Assembly: GCF_000971135.1 (NCBI RefSeq) | Contig: NZ_BBLW01000002.1 | Coordinates: 124,001-188,000 of the forward strand | Reading direction: 5' to 3' | DNA length: 64,000 nt | From: Demequina phytophila | GTDB lineage: Bacteria; Actinomycetota; Actinomycetes; Actinomycetales; Demequinaceae | Part shown: piece by piece, positions 34,203-43,968 of the stretch | Layout of the letters: each line of letters opens with the position of its first letter | How positions within the stretch are numbered: position 1 is the stretch's first letter | Program-made: the position numbers and the translations under genes | Notes under the pieces: model-generated | The model's input: the letters and a program-made list of their open reading frames with translations, nothing else | Databases searched by the model: none | What the model was told of the DNA's origin: nothing

Positions 34203-36656
34203 TCAGGGGACGCGGACGCTCTCGCTGGCGCGCGTGCGGGTGACATAGCCGCGCTTGGAGGCCGTCACCGTGACGTGGACGGCACGCCCGCGGTCGGCGC
34301 GGACCGGGACATACGTGGCACGCGTGGCTCCCTTGATGGGCGTGGTGCCGCGCCACCACCGGTACGTGAAGGTCGGCGTGGGGTTCCACGTGCCGGTGCG
34401 CGCGGTGAGGCGCGTGCCGACTCGGGGCGTGCCCGCGAGAGACGGCCGCGGCGCGCGCGCGAACACCCGGGGTACGGCGATGCCCGAGCTGATCCGGGTC
34501 GTCGTGGTGTACCCGGGCCGCGTGCCCGTGACCGCGACCGTGAGGGTGGCGCCCCGGTCCGCCGTGGTGACCGCGTAGGTCCTGTCCGTCGCGCCGCGGA
34601 TGGCCGTGCCGTCGCGGTACCACCGGAAACGGAGGGCGGGGGACGGCTCCCACGTGCCGACGCGGGCGGTGAGCGTGCGGCCCGCGCGCGGGGTCCCGGC
34701 GATCCGTGGGGCCGGGGCGGCGGCGAATGTCGCGGCCACGACGGTGGACGATGCGCTGGTCCGGGTGGCAGCCGCGAAGCCGGGTCGGGTGGCGGTGACG
34801 GTCACGTCGATGGCCGCGCCCGCGTCGGCGGCGGTGAGCAGGTAGGACGGCGCGGTGGCGCCGGCGATGCCCGCGCCGTCGCGTCGCCACTGGTAGGTGA
34901 GCATGGGCGCCGGGCTCCACGTGCCCGGCGCGACGGTGAGGGTGCGGTCGACGATCGGCGTGCCCGAGACGGTGGGCACGGGGGCCGTGGTGAAGGTCGC
35001 CGGCGCGACGGTCACCTTGGCGCTGGTGCGTGTGGTGACGATGCGCCCGGGCGCGAAGGCGGCGACGTCGACCGTGAGGGCCGCGTGTGCGTCCGCGGCC
35101 GTCGGAGTGTACGAGCGACCCGTCGCGCCGGCGATCTCGACACCGTCGCGACGCCACCGGAACGTCAGGCGCGGGTTCGCCGGGCTCCACGTGCCCGGTT
35201 CCGCGGTGACGGTCGCGCCCACGCGGGCGTCACCGCCGAGCGTGGGCGCCGGGGCCGTGTCGAACGGCACGAAGGCGGGCGCCTCGAGGACGGCGTCGAT
35301 GCCGTCCGCGGTGGTCCCCTCGGCCGCGGTGATGCGGGTGGCGTCCCCCAGGGCCGCGGCGTCCGCGTGGTACTCGGGGCGCAGCGTGGTGCCGGTCACG
35401 GTCTGGGTGGGGGTGTAGACGTACGAGCCGGGCACGAACCGCACCGCGTACTCGCCCGTCGTGAGGCCCCTGATGTCGTAGCGTCCGTCCGGTCCGACGG
35501 GGCTCGAGCCGCGCAGCTTCGCGGTGTCGGGTTCGACCGCGTAGACGGTCACGCCGTGCGTCCACCACGGGTCGTTGTACTCGGGTGCCGAGACGGTGCC
35601 GGCGATGTGGGCGCTGGCGCGCAGCGTGATGTCCGCGCCCCCGCGCGCGGTCCCATGGGCGAGCGTGAGGGCGGCCGCGACGTCGCCGCCGTGGCACGAC
35701 GCGAGCAGATCGAGGTCCTCATCCACCAGGGCGCACACCGTGTGGACGCCGGGGGCGAGGCGGGTGAACTCGTAGCGGCCCTCCGCGTCGATCGGCTCCA
35801 GGTCCCATCCTCCGGGCCGGATCAGCTGCACGTCGACGTTCCTCCACCAGTCCGCGGGGGCGCCCGCCGGCGCGGACACGGTGCCCGTGACGGACGCGGT
35901 GCGGTCGAGCGCGATGTCGACCCCCGTCACCGCCTCGGACACGCCCACCGGCACCGGCACGGCGTCCGCGGGCACGTACGCGCCGGGGTGCCACTCCGTC
36001 ACGAGGTCGGGGTAGGGTGCGTCATCCGACCATGCGTGGCCGTACGGGCTGAACTCCACCGCGTAGGCGCCGGGTGCGAGCCCCTGGATCAGGTACGTGC
36101 CGTCGGTGGCGATCGGTACCCCACCCCAGTCGCCGACGACCTCGATCCGCTCCTGCCAGCGCTCCGACGTGCCCTCCGGGACGCTGACGGCGCCGGCGAT
36201 GCTGCCTGTCGCCTCGAGTCTCGCGTCGATGCCCGTGACGCCGCCGCCGTCCTCGACCGTCAGCTCCGCGGCGAGGTCGTAGGTGCGTGCGTCGGGGAAG
36301 AACTCCGTGAGGAGGTCCGTGCGGCTGGCGGGCCAGCCGACGGTGTGCTCATACGGCTGAGGCGCGAACCGCACGCGGTACTCGCCCGGCTCGAGGTCCT
36401 CGATCGCGTAGGTGCCGTCCGCGTCCACGAACGCGACCCGGGAGCCGTGCACGCTGCTCGTCGCCCACACCCGGACGTGCTCGTGCCAGCCCGGATCGGC
36501 GCCCGCGGGGGCGCGCACGGTGCCGCTGATGGTGGCGCCCGTCGCGGCGACCGCGGGTGCCGCGGGAGCCAGCAGCGCCGCCACCAGGGCCGCCGCGGCG
36601 CACCACGCCGCGGCCACGGAACGGGCGCGTGCCGCGGGTGCGGGCGACCGGCGCAT
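34203..36656 (-). CDS. Large secreted repeat protein: four carboxypeptidase-regulatory-like and four Ig-like repeats
   Basis: 817 residues: signal peptide to about 39, then four CarboxypepD_reg-like repeats of about 100 residues (ISGTVRAPAG, IAGAVSVPEG, VTGTVSAPAG, IAGTVSAPEY), then four Ig-like repeats of about 88 residues (for example GTPRVGTRLTARTGTWNPTP with YRWWRGTTPIKGAT). There is no LPXTG or SLH anchor and no enzyme domain, so it is probably an adhesin or wall-associated structural protein. The start at 36656 has AGGAGG upstream; a longer open frame to 38453 is antisense to leuS and was rejected. Confidence 0.88.
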   Translation of the reverse strand: MRRSPAPAARARSVAAAWCAAAALVAALLAPAAPAVAATGATISGTVRAPAGADPGWHEHVRVWATSSVHGSRVAFVDADGTYAIEDLEPGEYRVRFAPQPYEHTVGWPASRTDLLTEFFPDARTYDLAAELTVEDGGGVTGIDARLEATGSIAGAVSVPEGTSERWQERIEVVGDWGGVPIATDGTYLIQGLAPGAYAVEFSPYGHAWSDDAPYPDLVTEWHPGAYVPADAVPVPVGVSEAVTGVDIALDRTASVTGTVSAPAGAPADWWRNVDVQLIRPGGWDLEPIDAEGRYEFTRLAPGVHTVCALVDEDLDLLASCHGGDVAAALTLAHGTARGGADITLRASAHIAGTVSAPEYNDPWWTHGVTVYAVEPDTAKLRGSSPVGPDGRYDIRGLTTGEYAVRFVPGSYVYTPTQTVTGTTLRPEYHADAAALGDATRITAAEGTTADGIDAVLEAPAFVPFDTAPAPTLGGDARVGATVTAEPGTWSPANPRLTFRWRRDGVEIAGATGRSYTPTAADAHAALTVDVAAFAPGRIVTTRTSAKVTVAPATFTTAPVPTVSGTPIVDRTLTVAPGTWSPAPMLTYQWRRDGAGIAGATAPSYLLTAADAGAAIDVTVTATRPGFAAATRTSASSTVVAATFAAAPAPRIAGTPRAGRTLTARVGTWEPSPALRFRWYRDGTAIRGATDRTYAVTTADRGATLTVAVTGTRPGYTTTTRISSGIAVPRVFARAPRPSLAGTPRVGTRLTARTGTWNPTPTFTYRWWRGTTPIKGATRATYVPVRADRGRAVHVTVTASKRGYVTRTRASESVRVP

Positions 36657-36757
36657 CGTTCCTCCTGGTAGGGGTGTTCCGTGCACCCTAGCGGCCCACC
36701 GGACCCGCCACCAGGTGCCGCCCCGTCGCCGCGGCCAGCCGCCGCATCGTCCCTCGG

Positions 36758-36763
36758 TAGAAT
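36758..36763 (+). promoter_or_regulatory. -10 box (TAGAAT) for leaderless leuS
   Basis: TAGAAT is followed by 7 nt and the leuS GTG. A GCATCGTCC site (36744-36752) lies 5 bp before it, in the -35 to -10 spacer, one of three intergenic copies. Confidence 0.6.
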
Positions 36764-36770
36764 CTCTCGG

Positions 36771-39272
36771 GTGACCGAGACGCCTCAGACCGACGAGCAC
36801 CGCTACAACTTCCGCAGCATCGAGGACCGCTGGCTTCCCGTGTGGGAGGAGCGACAGCCCTTCCGCTCGGGCCGCGAGGACGATGCACGCCCCACCAAGT
36901 ACGTGCTCGACATGTTCCCGTACCCCTCCGGCGACCTGCACATGGGTCACGCCGAGGCGTACGCGCTGGGCGACGTCATCTCTCGTCACTGGGTGCAGAA
37001 GGGCTTCAACGTCCTCCACCCGATCGGTTGGGACTCGTTCGGCCTGCCCGCGGAGAACGCCGCCATCAAGCGCGGCGTGGACCCGGCCGGCTGGACCGAG
37101 GACAACATCGCGCAGCAGCTCACCTCGATGAAGCGCTACGCGTGCTCGTTCGACTGGGACCGCGTGCTCATGACGCACCGCCCGGACTACTACCACTGGA
37201 ACCAGTGGATCTTCACCCGCATGTTCGAGCGGGGCCTCGCGTACCGCAAGCACTCCAACGTCAACTGGTGCCCCAAGGACCAGACCGTGCTCGCCAACGA
37301 GCAGGTGGTCGGCGGCCTGTGCGAGCGCTGCGACACCCCGGTCACCAAGAAGAAGCTCAACCAGTGGTACTTCAAGGTCACCGAGTACGCCGACGAGCTG
37401 CTCGACGGCCTCGAGACCCTGCGCGACACGTGGCCGTCGAAGGTCATCGCGATGCAGCGCAACTGGATCGGCCGTTCGCGCGGCGCGGATGTCACGTTCG
37501 AGATCGAAGGCCGCGAGCAGCCCATCACCATCTACACGACCCGCCCCGACACCCTGCACGGCGCGACCTTCATGGTGGTCGCGGCGGACTCCGACCTCGC
37601 GGCCGAGCTGGCCGAGGGCGCGGACGCTTCGACTCAGGAGGCCTTCGCGACCTACGTCGAGAAGGTCAAGGGCGAGAACGAGATCGACCGCCTCGCCACC
37701 GACCGCCCCAAGACGGGCGTGTTCCTGCAGCGCTACGGCGTCAACCCCGTCAACGGCGAGCGCCTGCCCATCTGGGCCTCCGACTACGTGCTCGCGGACT
37801 ACGGCCACGGCGCGATCATGGCCGTGCCCGCGCACGACCAGCGCGACCTCGACTTCGCCCGCGCGATGTCGCTTCCGGTGCGCGTCGTGCTCGACTGCCG
37901 CGACGAGGCGGGGGAGCCCTTCGGGGACCCCGCCGAGACCGGCATCGCGGCGACCGGCGACGGCGTCCTGGTGAACTCGGGTTCGCTCGACGGACTCGAG
38001 AAGGCGGCAGCCATCGACGCGATCGTCGCGGAGCTGTCCGCGGCCGGCACGGGCGACGCGGCCACCAACTACCGCCTGCGCGACTGGCTGATCTCGCGCC
38101 AGCGCTACTGGGGCACGCCCATCCCGATCATTCACTGCGAGGCGTGCGGCGAGGTCCCGGTCCCCGACGACCAGCTGCCGGTGCAGCTGCCCGCCGCGGA
38201 GGGGCTCGACCTCAAGCCCAAGGGCCAGTCGCCGCTCGCCGCGGCCTCCGACTGGGTCAACACCACGTGCCCCACGTGCGGCGGCGCTGCCCTGCGGGAC
38301 ACCGACACCATGGACACGTTCGTGGATTCGTCCTGGTACTTCCTGCGCTACCTGTCGCCCGGCAAGACGGATGGACCGTTCGACGTCGAGGAGGCGAAGC
38401 GCTGGGCGCCCATCGACCAGTACGTCGGCGGCGTCACCCACGCGATCCTCCACCTCCTGTACGCGCGGTTCTTCACCAAGGCGCTGCGCGACATGGGCAT
38501 GATCGAGTTCGGCGAGCCGTTCACCGCGCTGCTCAACCAGGGCATGGTGCTGATGGACGGCTCCGCGATGTCGAAGTCGCGCGGCAACCTGGTACGCCTG
38601 TCCGAGCAGCTCGACGAGTTCGGCGTCGACTCCGTCCGCCTCACCATGGCGTTCGCGGGCCCGCCCGAGGACGACATCGACTGGGCGGACGTGTCACCGG
38701 CCGGCTCGCAGAAGTTCCTCGCCCGCGCGTGGCGCCTCGCGCGCGACGTCGAGTCCGAGCCCGGGGTCTCTCCCGCGGACGGCGATGCCGCGCTGCGCGC
38801 CGTCACCCACCGCACGCTCCACGAGGCGCAGGAGCTGGTCGAGTCCTTCCGCTTCAACGTGGTGGTGGCGCGCACCATGGAGCTGGTCAACGCGACGCGC
38901 AAGGCGATCGACTCCGGTGCCGGCGCCTCGGACCCCGCCGTCCGCGAGGCCGCCGAGGTGGTCTCGATCCTGCTGAGCCTGTTCGCGCCGTACACGGCGG
39001 AGGACATGTGGTCGATGCTCGGCCACACCGACGTCGCGCTCGCGACCTACCCGGAGGTGGACGAGTCGCTGCTGGTCGAGGAGACCGTCACGTGCATCGT
39101 CCAGGTGATGGGCAAGGTGCGCGACCGCCTCGAGGTGCCCCCGGGCATCGGTCAGGACGAGCTGCGTGCGCTCGCCCTCGAGGCCGACGGCGCGAAGCGT
39201 GCCATCGGGGACGCGTCGATCCGGACCGTGATCGTCAAGGCGCCCCGCCTGGTCAACATCGTGACGGCGTGA
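36771..39272 (+). CDS. leuS: Leucyl-tRNA synthetase
   Basis: Charges tRNA-Leu. 833 residues, with the class I HIGH-type motif in [19 protein letters not shown], the CP1 editing domain ([18 protein letters not shown]), zinc-type cysteines in [10 protein letters not shown] and [11 protein letters not shown], and KMSKS as AMSKSRGN. The GTG start sits 7 nt after TAGAAT; the upstream open frame runs into non-coding sequence. It is followed by a perfect terminator-like hairpin. Confidence 0.98.
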   Translation: MTETPQTDEHRYNFRSIEDRWLPVWEERQPFRSGREDDARPTKYVLDMFPYPSGDLHMGHAEAYALGDVISRHWVQKGFNVLHPIGWDSFGLPAENAAIKRGVDPAGWTEDNIAQQLTSMKRYACSFDWDRVLMTHRPDYYHWNQWIFTRMFERGLAYRKHSNVNWCPKDQTVLANEQVVGGLCERCDTPVTKKKLNQWYFKVTEYADELLDGLETLRDTWPSKVIAMQRNWIGRSRGADVTFEIEGREQPITIYTTRPDTLHGATFMVVAADSDLAAELAEGADASTQEAFATYVEKVKGENEIDRLATDRPKTGVFLQRYGVNPVNGERLPIWASDYVLADYGHGAIMAVPAHDQRDLDFARAMSLPVRVVLDCRDEAGEPFGDPAETGIAATGDGVLVNSGSLDGLEKAAAIDAIVAELSAAGTGDAATNYRLRDWLISRQRYWGTPIPIIHCEACGEVPVPDDQLPVQLPAAEGLDLKPKGQSPLAAASDWVNTTCPTCGGAALRDTDTMDTFVDSSWYFLRYLSPGKTDGPFDVEEAKRWAPIDQYVGGVTHAILHLLYARFFTKALRDMGMIEFGEPFTALLNQGMVLMDGSAMSKSRGNLVRLSEQLDEFGVDSVRLTMAFAGPPEDDIDWADVSPAGSQKFLARAWRLARDVESEPGVSPADGDAALRAVTHRTLHEAQELVESFRFNVVVARTMELVNATRKAIDSGAGASDPAVREAAEVVSILLSLFAPYTAEDMWSMLGHTDVALATYPEVDESLLVEETVTCIVQVMGKVRDRLEVPPGIGQDELRALALEADGAKRAIGDASIRTVIVKAPRLVNIVTA

Positions 39273-39278
39273 TCGCGC

Positions 39279-39304
39279 GGCGTCGCCGCACCCGCGGCGA
39301 CGCC
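39279..39304 (+). terminator. Perfect hairpin after leuS
   Basis: GGCGTCGCCGC (39279-39289) and GCGGCGACGCC (39294-39304) form an 11-bp stem with a 4-nt loop, 6 nt after the leuS stop and just before the degV promoter box. No T run follows. Confidence 0.65.
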
Positions 39305-39309
39305 GTCGC

Positions 39310-39315
39310 TAGGGT
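39310..39315 (+). promoter_or_regulatory. -10 box (TAGGGT) for leaderless degV
   Basis: TAGGGT is 6 nt before the degV ATG and lies directly after the leuS terminator hairpin. Confidence 0.5.
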
Positions 39316-39321
39316 GACGCC

Positions 39322-40173
39322 ATGACCGTCGCCGTCATCGCCGACTCCGCCGCCTCGCTGCCGCCGCACGTCGCGGAGCGGTGGGGCATCGGGGTGGTGC
39401 CGCTGCAAGTCGTGGTCGACGGCGCCGCGCGCGCCGAGGGCGTCGAGATCGGTGCCGCGGAGGTGGTCGGCCACCTCCGGGACGGCGTCGACGTGTCGAC
39501 GTCGCAGCCCACCCCGGCCGCCTTCGACGAGGCCATCGCGACGGCCGTCGCGGCCGGTGCGTCGAGCATCGTCCTCCTCGCCATGTCGGGAGCCCTGTCC
39601 GGCACGTGCGACGCCGCGTGCGCCGCCGGCCGGCGCGCCGCCGTGCCCGTCGAGGTCGTCGATACCAGGACCGTCGCCATGGCGTCCGGGTTCGCGGCGA
39701 TCGCCGCGGCGCGGGCGGCGGCCGGTGGGGCGGGGACCGCGGAGGTCGCGTCCGTGGCCCGGGCGGTCGCGGCCGGCACCCGCTGCGTCTTCACGGTCGA
39801 GTCGGTGGACCACCTGCGCCGCGGGGGCCGCGTGGGCCCCGCGGTCGCCGCGGTCGGGCGCGTGCTCGGGATCCGGCCCGTCCTCGAGGTGCGGGACGGC
39901 GAGGTGGTCCTCGCATCACGGGTTCGCGGCCTTGCGCGCGCCCGTGCGGCGCTTCACGCCGCGGTGGACGATGCGGTGGCCGGGTGCGCCGAGCCCGCAG
40001 TGGCGGTCATGGGTGTGGGTGCGCGGGACCAGGCCGCGTCGGTCGCGGCGGAGGTCGAGGCCCGCCTGCCCGCGGTCGCGCCGGTGACGGTCGCGGAGGT
40101 CAGCGCGGTCCTCGCGGTCCACGTGGGACCCGGCACGCTGGCCGCGGTGGTCGCCGACCTGTCCGCCCGGTAG
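39322..40173 (+). CDS. DegV-family fatty-acid-binding protein
   Basis: 283 residues. N-terminal TVAVIADSAASLPPHVAERWG, the STSQPTPAAFDEAI loop and RRGGRVGPAVAAVGRVLGIRP are typical of DegV/FakB proteins that bind fatty acids for phosphorylation. No FakA kinase is nearby, so its precise role is unclear. It lacks a ribosome site and is probably leaderless. Contains GGACGATGC-type sites at 39566 and 39966, and converges with the next gene 7 bp away. Confidence 0.9.
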   Translation: MTVAVIADSAASLPPHVAERWGIGVVPLQVVVDGAARAEGVEIGAAEVVGHLRDGVDVSTSQPTPAAFDEAIATAVAAGASSIVLLAMSGALSGTCDAACAAGRRAAVPVEVVDTRTVAMASGFAAIAAARAAAGGAGTAEVASVARAVAAGTRCVFTVESVDHLRRGGRVGPAVAAVGRVLGIRPVLEVRDGEVVLASRVRGLARARAALHAAVDDAVAGCAEPAVAVMGVGARDQAASVAAEVEARLPAVAPVTVAEVSAVLAVHVGPGTLAAVVADLSAR

Positions 40174-40180
40174 GCGGGCG

Positions 40181-40735
40181 TCAGGCGCAGGAGTCGAGCG
40201 GGGTCATCTCGAGCCGGTAGCCGTCGATGGTCTCGGTGTAGTCGCGCCACCCGCTCGCGTAGCGGATCTCGATGCGGTCCACCACTGCAGGCGCCTCGGT
40301 GTCCTGCGGCGTCAGCGCGACGAGCAGCTGACCCATGCCGCCCGGCTCGATGGTCGCGTCGCCAGGGGCGACCGCGCGGGCCATCACGTCCTGCGCAGCG
40401 TCGTCGGGGTTGTCGGCGGGCCAGTCGAACGCGCCCATCGCCTGACCGACGTCGGGCCCCATCGGGTCGATCAGAAGCTCGACGGAGGCGAGGTTGGTCC
40501 CGGTGGCCTCGACGGACCAGACGTCGATCTCGCTCGCGCCGGCGTTCGGGAGCAGCACGCCGTAGTAGAGCGTGACCCCTCCGGGGCGTGCGGGCGAGCA
40601 CATCTCGAGGCCGCCGTCGGTGACGAGCGGGCCGTCAGCGAGCGCGTACGCGGCACCGCCGGCCAGGGTCACAAGCGCCGCCGCGCACGCGATCACCAGG
40701 GTGCGCCGGTGCGGGGGCGCGACGGTCTGAGCCAT
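40181..40735 (-). CDS. Membrane-anchored or secreted protein of unknown function
   Basis: 184 residues: short basic N-terminus, one hydrophobic segment (TLVIACAAALVTLAGGAAYA), then a soluble domain with two cysteines (LEMCSPA and terminal LDSCA) that may form a disulfide outside the cell. I do not recognise the family. ATG at 40735 has no ribosome site but a weak CATCAT box 6 nt upstream. It is divergent from comEA; the 155-bp gap between them contains no other gene. Confidence 0.7.
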   Translation of the reverse strand: MAQTVAPPHRRTLVIACAAALVTLAGGAAYALADGPLVTDGGLEMCSPARPGGVTLYYGVLLPNAGASEIDVWSVEATGTNLASVELLIDPMGPDVGQAMGAFDWPADNPDDAAQDVMARAVAPGDATIEPGGMGQLLVALTPQDTEAPAVVDRIEIRYASGWRDYTETIDGYRLEMTPLDSCA

Positions 40736-40877
40736 ACGGCCATGATGGCGACGTCCCTGCTACGGGCCAAGACCCCACTTGTGGGGGCATCCCGCGCGGC
40801 GATGTCCACCGGGCTCCCGCGCGCGGGTGCGATCCACCGATCGCGGGAGACGACTGTCGACCACGTCCGGGCGTTCC

Positions 40878-40883
40878 TAGCGT
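40878..40883 (+). promoter_or_regulatory. -10 box (TAGCGT) for leaderless comEA
   Basis: TAGCGT is 7 nt from ATG 40891. This spacing favours 40891 over the upstream GTG at 40882, which lies partly inside the box. Confidence 0.55.
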
Positions 40884-40890
40884 GGCGCGC

Positions 40891-41643
40891 ATGGACTCCT
40901 CCGAGGATGTGCGCGCCCGGTGGGCGGCCGGGCTGCGCGATGCCGCCGCGCGCGCCTACGCGGCCGGCCATGGCGCCGAGCCGCCCGCGCCTCACCCGAC
41001 GCGGTGGCGGCTCGACCTGCGCACCGCCGCGACCGCGATCGTGGTGCTCGTGATCATCGCCGCGGTGGCGTGGTGGGGGTTGCGAGGGGAGTCGCCGGCG
41101 GCGGTGGTCTCCAGCGCCTCGCCGGGCGCGTCGAGCGGCGCCGCGGCGGACGCGTCGCCGGGAGCCTCGCCTGGGCTCGGGGCCGCATCCGGCGCGCCGC
41201 TGATCGTGCACGTGAGCGGCGCGGTCGGCAGCCCAGGTCTGGTCGAGGTGACCGCGGGCGCGCGCGTCGCGGACGCGATCGAGCGCGCGGGCGGCCTCGC
41301 GCGGCGCGCCGACGAGTCCTCCGTCAACCTCGCCCGGCCCGTCGCGGACGGCGAGCACATCGTGGTCGCGCGGCTGCCCGGCTCGCGCGGAGGTGGGACG
41401 TCGGTGGGCGGGGCGTCGGTCGGCGGGACGGGCGCGGCGTCCGACGGCTCGGCGCTGATCAACCTCAACTCCGCGGATGCGACGGCGCTCGAGGCCATCC
41501 CGGGGGTGGGTCCGGTCCTGGCCGCCCGCATCGTGGAGGACCGCGAGGCGAACGGACCCTTCCTCACGCTCGAGGACCTCGAGCGGGTGTCGGGGGTCGG
41601 ACCGTCGATCGTCGGCGCGCTTGCAGGCGTCGCGACCACGTGA
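40891..41643 (+). CDS. comEA: ComEA-like DNA-binding protein (SLBB plus helix-hairpin-helix)
   Basis: 250 residues: one membrane helix near 48-68 (TAIVVLVIIAAVAWWGL), an Ala/Ser/Gly linker, an SLBB domain (HVSGAVGSPGLVEVTAGARV) and a C-terminal double helix-hairpin-helix (INLNSADATALEAIPGVGPVLA, quoted in part). Like ComEA it would bind incoming double-stranded DNA outside the membrane and pass it to ComEC, which follows after 4 nt. Competence has been shown in few actinobacteria, so uptake is possible, not proven. Confidence 0.92.
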   Translation: MDSSEDVRARWAAGLRDAAARAYAAGHGAEPPAPHPTRWRLDLRTAATAIVVLVIIAAVAWWGLRGESPAAVVSSASPGASSGAAADASPGASPGLGAASGAPLIVHVSGAVGSPGLVEVTAGARVADAIERAGGLARRADESSVNLARPVADGEHIVVARLPGSRGGGTSVGGASVGGTGAASDGSALINLNSADATALEAIPGVGPVLAARIVEDREANGPFLTLEDLERVSGVGPSIVGALAGVATT

Positions 41644-41647
41644 CCCC

Positions 41648-43963
41648 GTGGGCGGGTGGGGTGACCTGCGGCTCGTCCCCGCGGCCGCCGCCGTGTGGAC
41701 CGTGTCGCTCGCGACGTGGTCCGCTGGACCGCGTGGCGGGGCGCTCGGGGCCGCGGCGTGGGGAGCGCTCGCAGTGCTCGCGTGCGCCGGGGTCCTGCTG
41801 GGGATGCGAGGCGCGGCGACGCGCGCGTCGCAGGGGCTGGCGCCGCTGCTCGTGCTCGCCGCGGTGGCCGGCGCCGCCGCCGCGCTCACCTCGGGCGCGG
41901 CGGTGTCGTCGCGCGCGTGGATCTCCGCGCACGAGCACGCGTGGGTCGAGGCCCGCGGGCTCGTGACCGAGGTGCGGCCCGTCCATTCCGCCGCCGCGGA
42001 GCCGCGTGTCGCGGTGCGCGTGGACGTCGAGGCGTGGCGTGAGCCCGGATCATCGGTGTGGCGACGCGGTGCCGGCCTGGTGGTGCTCCTGACGGACGCC
42101 GCGGACGCGCCCGAGCGCGGTGGCGAGGTCACCTGGCGCGGCACCACGTCGCCGTCGACGCACGGGACCGTCGACGCGCTCATCGCTGGGCGCATCGGTG
42201 AGGCGGCCCCGCCGGCGGGGTGGCGGGCCGTCGCTGCCGGCGCGCGCGAACACCTGCGTGACGCGCTGATCGGCGCGGACCCCGTCACCGCGCCCGTGGT
42301 CGCGGGCATGGTGGTCGGGGACACGTCCGCGATGGATCCCGCGCTGGTGGCCCAGATGCGTGTCTCCGGGCTCGCGCACCTCACGGCCGTGTCGGGCGCG
42401 CACTTCGCGATCCTCGCGGCGGCGGTCGGCGCGGGGCTCCGGCGCACGCGCGCGTCACCGGTCCTGGTCGCGCTCGGCACCCTGCTGGCGTGCGTCGCGT
42501 TCGCCGCGACCGTGTCGGGTGGCGGATCGGTGCTGCGGGCGCTCGCGATGGCCGCCATCGCCGCCGGGGCGCTCATCGCGGGGCGGCGGGGGCAGACCGT
42601 GCCCGGGCTCGCCGCGACGGTGATCGTGCTCATCGTGGTGAGGCCCGAGCTCGCGCGCGACGCGGGGCTCGCGCTGTCCGTCGCCGCGGTGGCGGCCATC
42701 GGGCTGCTCGCCCCTGGCCTGGCGGCGCGCCTGCGCCGCCGGCTCGCGGCCCCGCTGGCCGACGCGGCCGCCCTCACCCTCGCGGCGCAGGCGGCCTGCC
42801 TGCCCATCCTCGCCGCCATCGAGGCGGGCGTGGGCCCGTGGGCGGTGGCCGCCAACGCGGTGGCCACGCCCGCGGCGATCCCCGTCACCCTGCTCGGGGT
42901 CGCGGCGCTCGTGCTCGGCGGCCCCCTGCCGGCGGTGGCGCACGCGCTCGCGCAGGCAGCGGCGGCCTGCGCCTGGCCCGTGGTGCTCGCGGCGCGTGCC
43001 TTCACCTCCGCGCCGGGGGGCGAGCTCACGTCCGCGATCGGCGCGCGGGGCGTGATGCTCGGCATCGTGTCCGTGGTCGCGCTGGCGTTGGCCGCTCGCG
43101 CGCCGCGTCCGTGGTGGGCCTGGGGTGTCGCGATCGCGTGCGTGGCCGCGGCGCTTCTCCACGCCCCGCCGAGGTGGCTGCCCGCCGCGCTGGGCGGGGC
43201 GATCGACGGGTGGACGGTGGTCGCGTGCGACGTGGGGCAGGGTGACGCGCTCGTGGTGCGTGCGGGTGGCGCGGTGGTGATGGTGGATGTGGGCCCGTCG
43301 GGGGAGGCGGCCGCCGCCTGCCTCGCGCGGCTCGGCGTCGACCGGGTCGACCTGCTCGTACTGACGCACGAGCATGCGGACCACACGGGCGGGCTCGACG
43401 CCGTGCTCTCCGCCGCGGAGGTGAGCCGCGCCTGGCTGCCACCGGGAGCGTCGGCCGCCACCGCATCGTCCCTCGCGGGCGTCGACGCTCGCACGCCCGC
43501 CCCCGGGGACGCGGTCCGTGTGGGCGGGGTGGAGATCGCGGTGCTCCAGACGGGACCGCCGCCCGCGTCGCGCGAAGGTACCGAGGTGAACGACTCGTCG
43601 ACCGTGCTCCGGCTCGAGGCCGACGGGCTGGTGACGGCGGCGCTGGGCGATCTCGAGGTCGGAGGGCAGCGGCGGCTGGAACGGGTGGCGGGTGCGCTCG
43701 GCGCGGTCGACGTGGTCAAGGCCGCGCATCACGGCTCGGCCTCGCAGGATGAGGCGCTGATCCGGGCGATCGGCGCGCCCGTCGCGCTCGTGTCCGTGGG
43801 GGAGGGGAACGACTACGGACACCCCGCGCCCGAGGCCCTTGCCCTCTACGGCGCGGGCGGCGCGACGGTGCTGCGGACGGACCTGTGCGGGGACGTGGTG
43901 CTGGGTGTGCGCGAGGGCGAGACGGTGCTGGTCAGGGAGTGTCGGACGGCCGTGGGAGGCTAG
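41648..43963 (+). CDS. comEC: ComEC/Rec2-family DNA uptake channel
   Basis: 771 residues: N-terminal membrane and OB-like part, the Competence domain (VAGMVVGDTSAMDPALV, HLTAVSGAHFAIL) with about ten helices, and a C-terminal metallo-beta-lactamase-like domain with VVACDVGQGDALVV and the metal motif LTHEHADHTGG plus AAHHGSASQD. It would pass one DNA strand into the cytoplasm. GTG at 41648 is the first start after the comEA stop; no good ribosome site precedes it, so coupling is likely. One GCATCGTCC site at 43463. Confidence 0.93.
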   Translation: MGGWGDLRLVPAAAAVWTVSLATWSAGPRGGALGAAAWGALAVLACAGVLLGMRGAATRASQGLAPLLVLAAVAGAAAALTSGAAVSSRAWISAHEHAWVEARGLVTEVRPVHSAAAEPRVAVRVDVEAWREPGSSVWRRGAGLVVLLTDAADAPERGGEVTWRGTTSPSTHGTVDALIAGRIGEAAPPAGWRAVAAGAREHLRDALIGADPVTAPVVAGMVVGDTSAMDPALVAQMRVSGLAHLTAVSGAHFAILAAAVGAGLRRTRASPVLVALGTLLACVAFAATVSGGGSVLRALAMAAIAAGALIAGRRGQTVPGLAATVIVLIVVRPELARDAGLALSVAAVAAIGLLAPGLAARLRRRLAAPLADAAALTLAAQAACLPILAAIEAGVGPWAVAANAVATPAAIPVTLLGVAALVLGGPLPAVAHALAQAAAACAWPVVLAARAFTSAPGGELTSAIGARGVMLGIVSVVALALAARAPRPWWAWGVAIACVAAALLHAPPRWLPAALGGAIDGWTVVACDVGQGDALVVRAGGAVVMVDVGPSGEAAAACLARLGVDRVDLLVLTHEHADHTGGLDAVLSAAEVSRAWLPPGASAATASSLAGVDARTPAPGDAVRVGGVEIAVLQTGPPPASREGTEVNDSSTVLRLEADGLVTAALGDLEVGGQRRLERVAGALGAVDVVKAAHHGSASQDEALIRAIGAPVALVSVGEGNDYGHPAPEALALYGAGGATVLRTDLCGDVVLGVREGETVLVRECRTAVGG

Positions 43964-43968
43964 TGCCC

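Noticed and set aside
36653-36661. GCATCGTTC at the start of the large repeat protein
   Set aside because: One base off the 9-mer; near matches (also GCATCGTCG at 2417, 2691 and 45046, and CGACGATGC at 23396 and 31767) were not counted.
36657-38453. N-terminal extension of the large repeat protein into leuS
   Set aside because: The signal peptide and ribosome site place the start at 36656; the upstream part is antisense to leuS.
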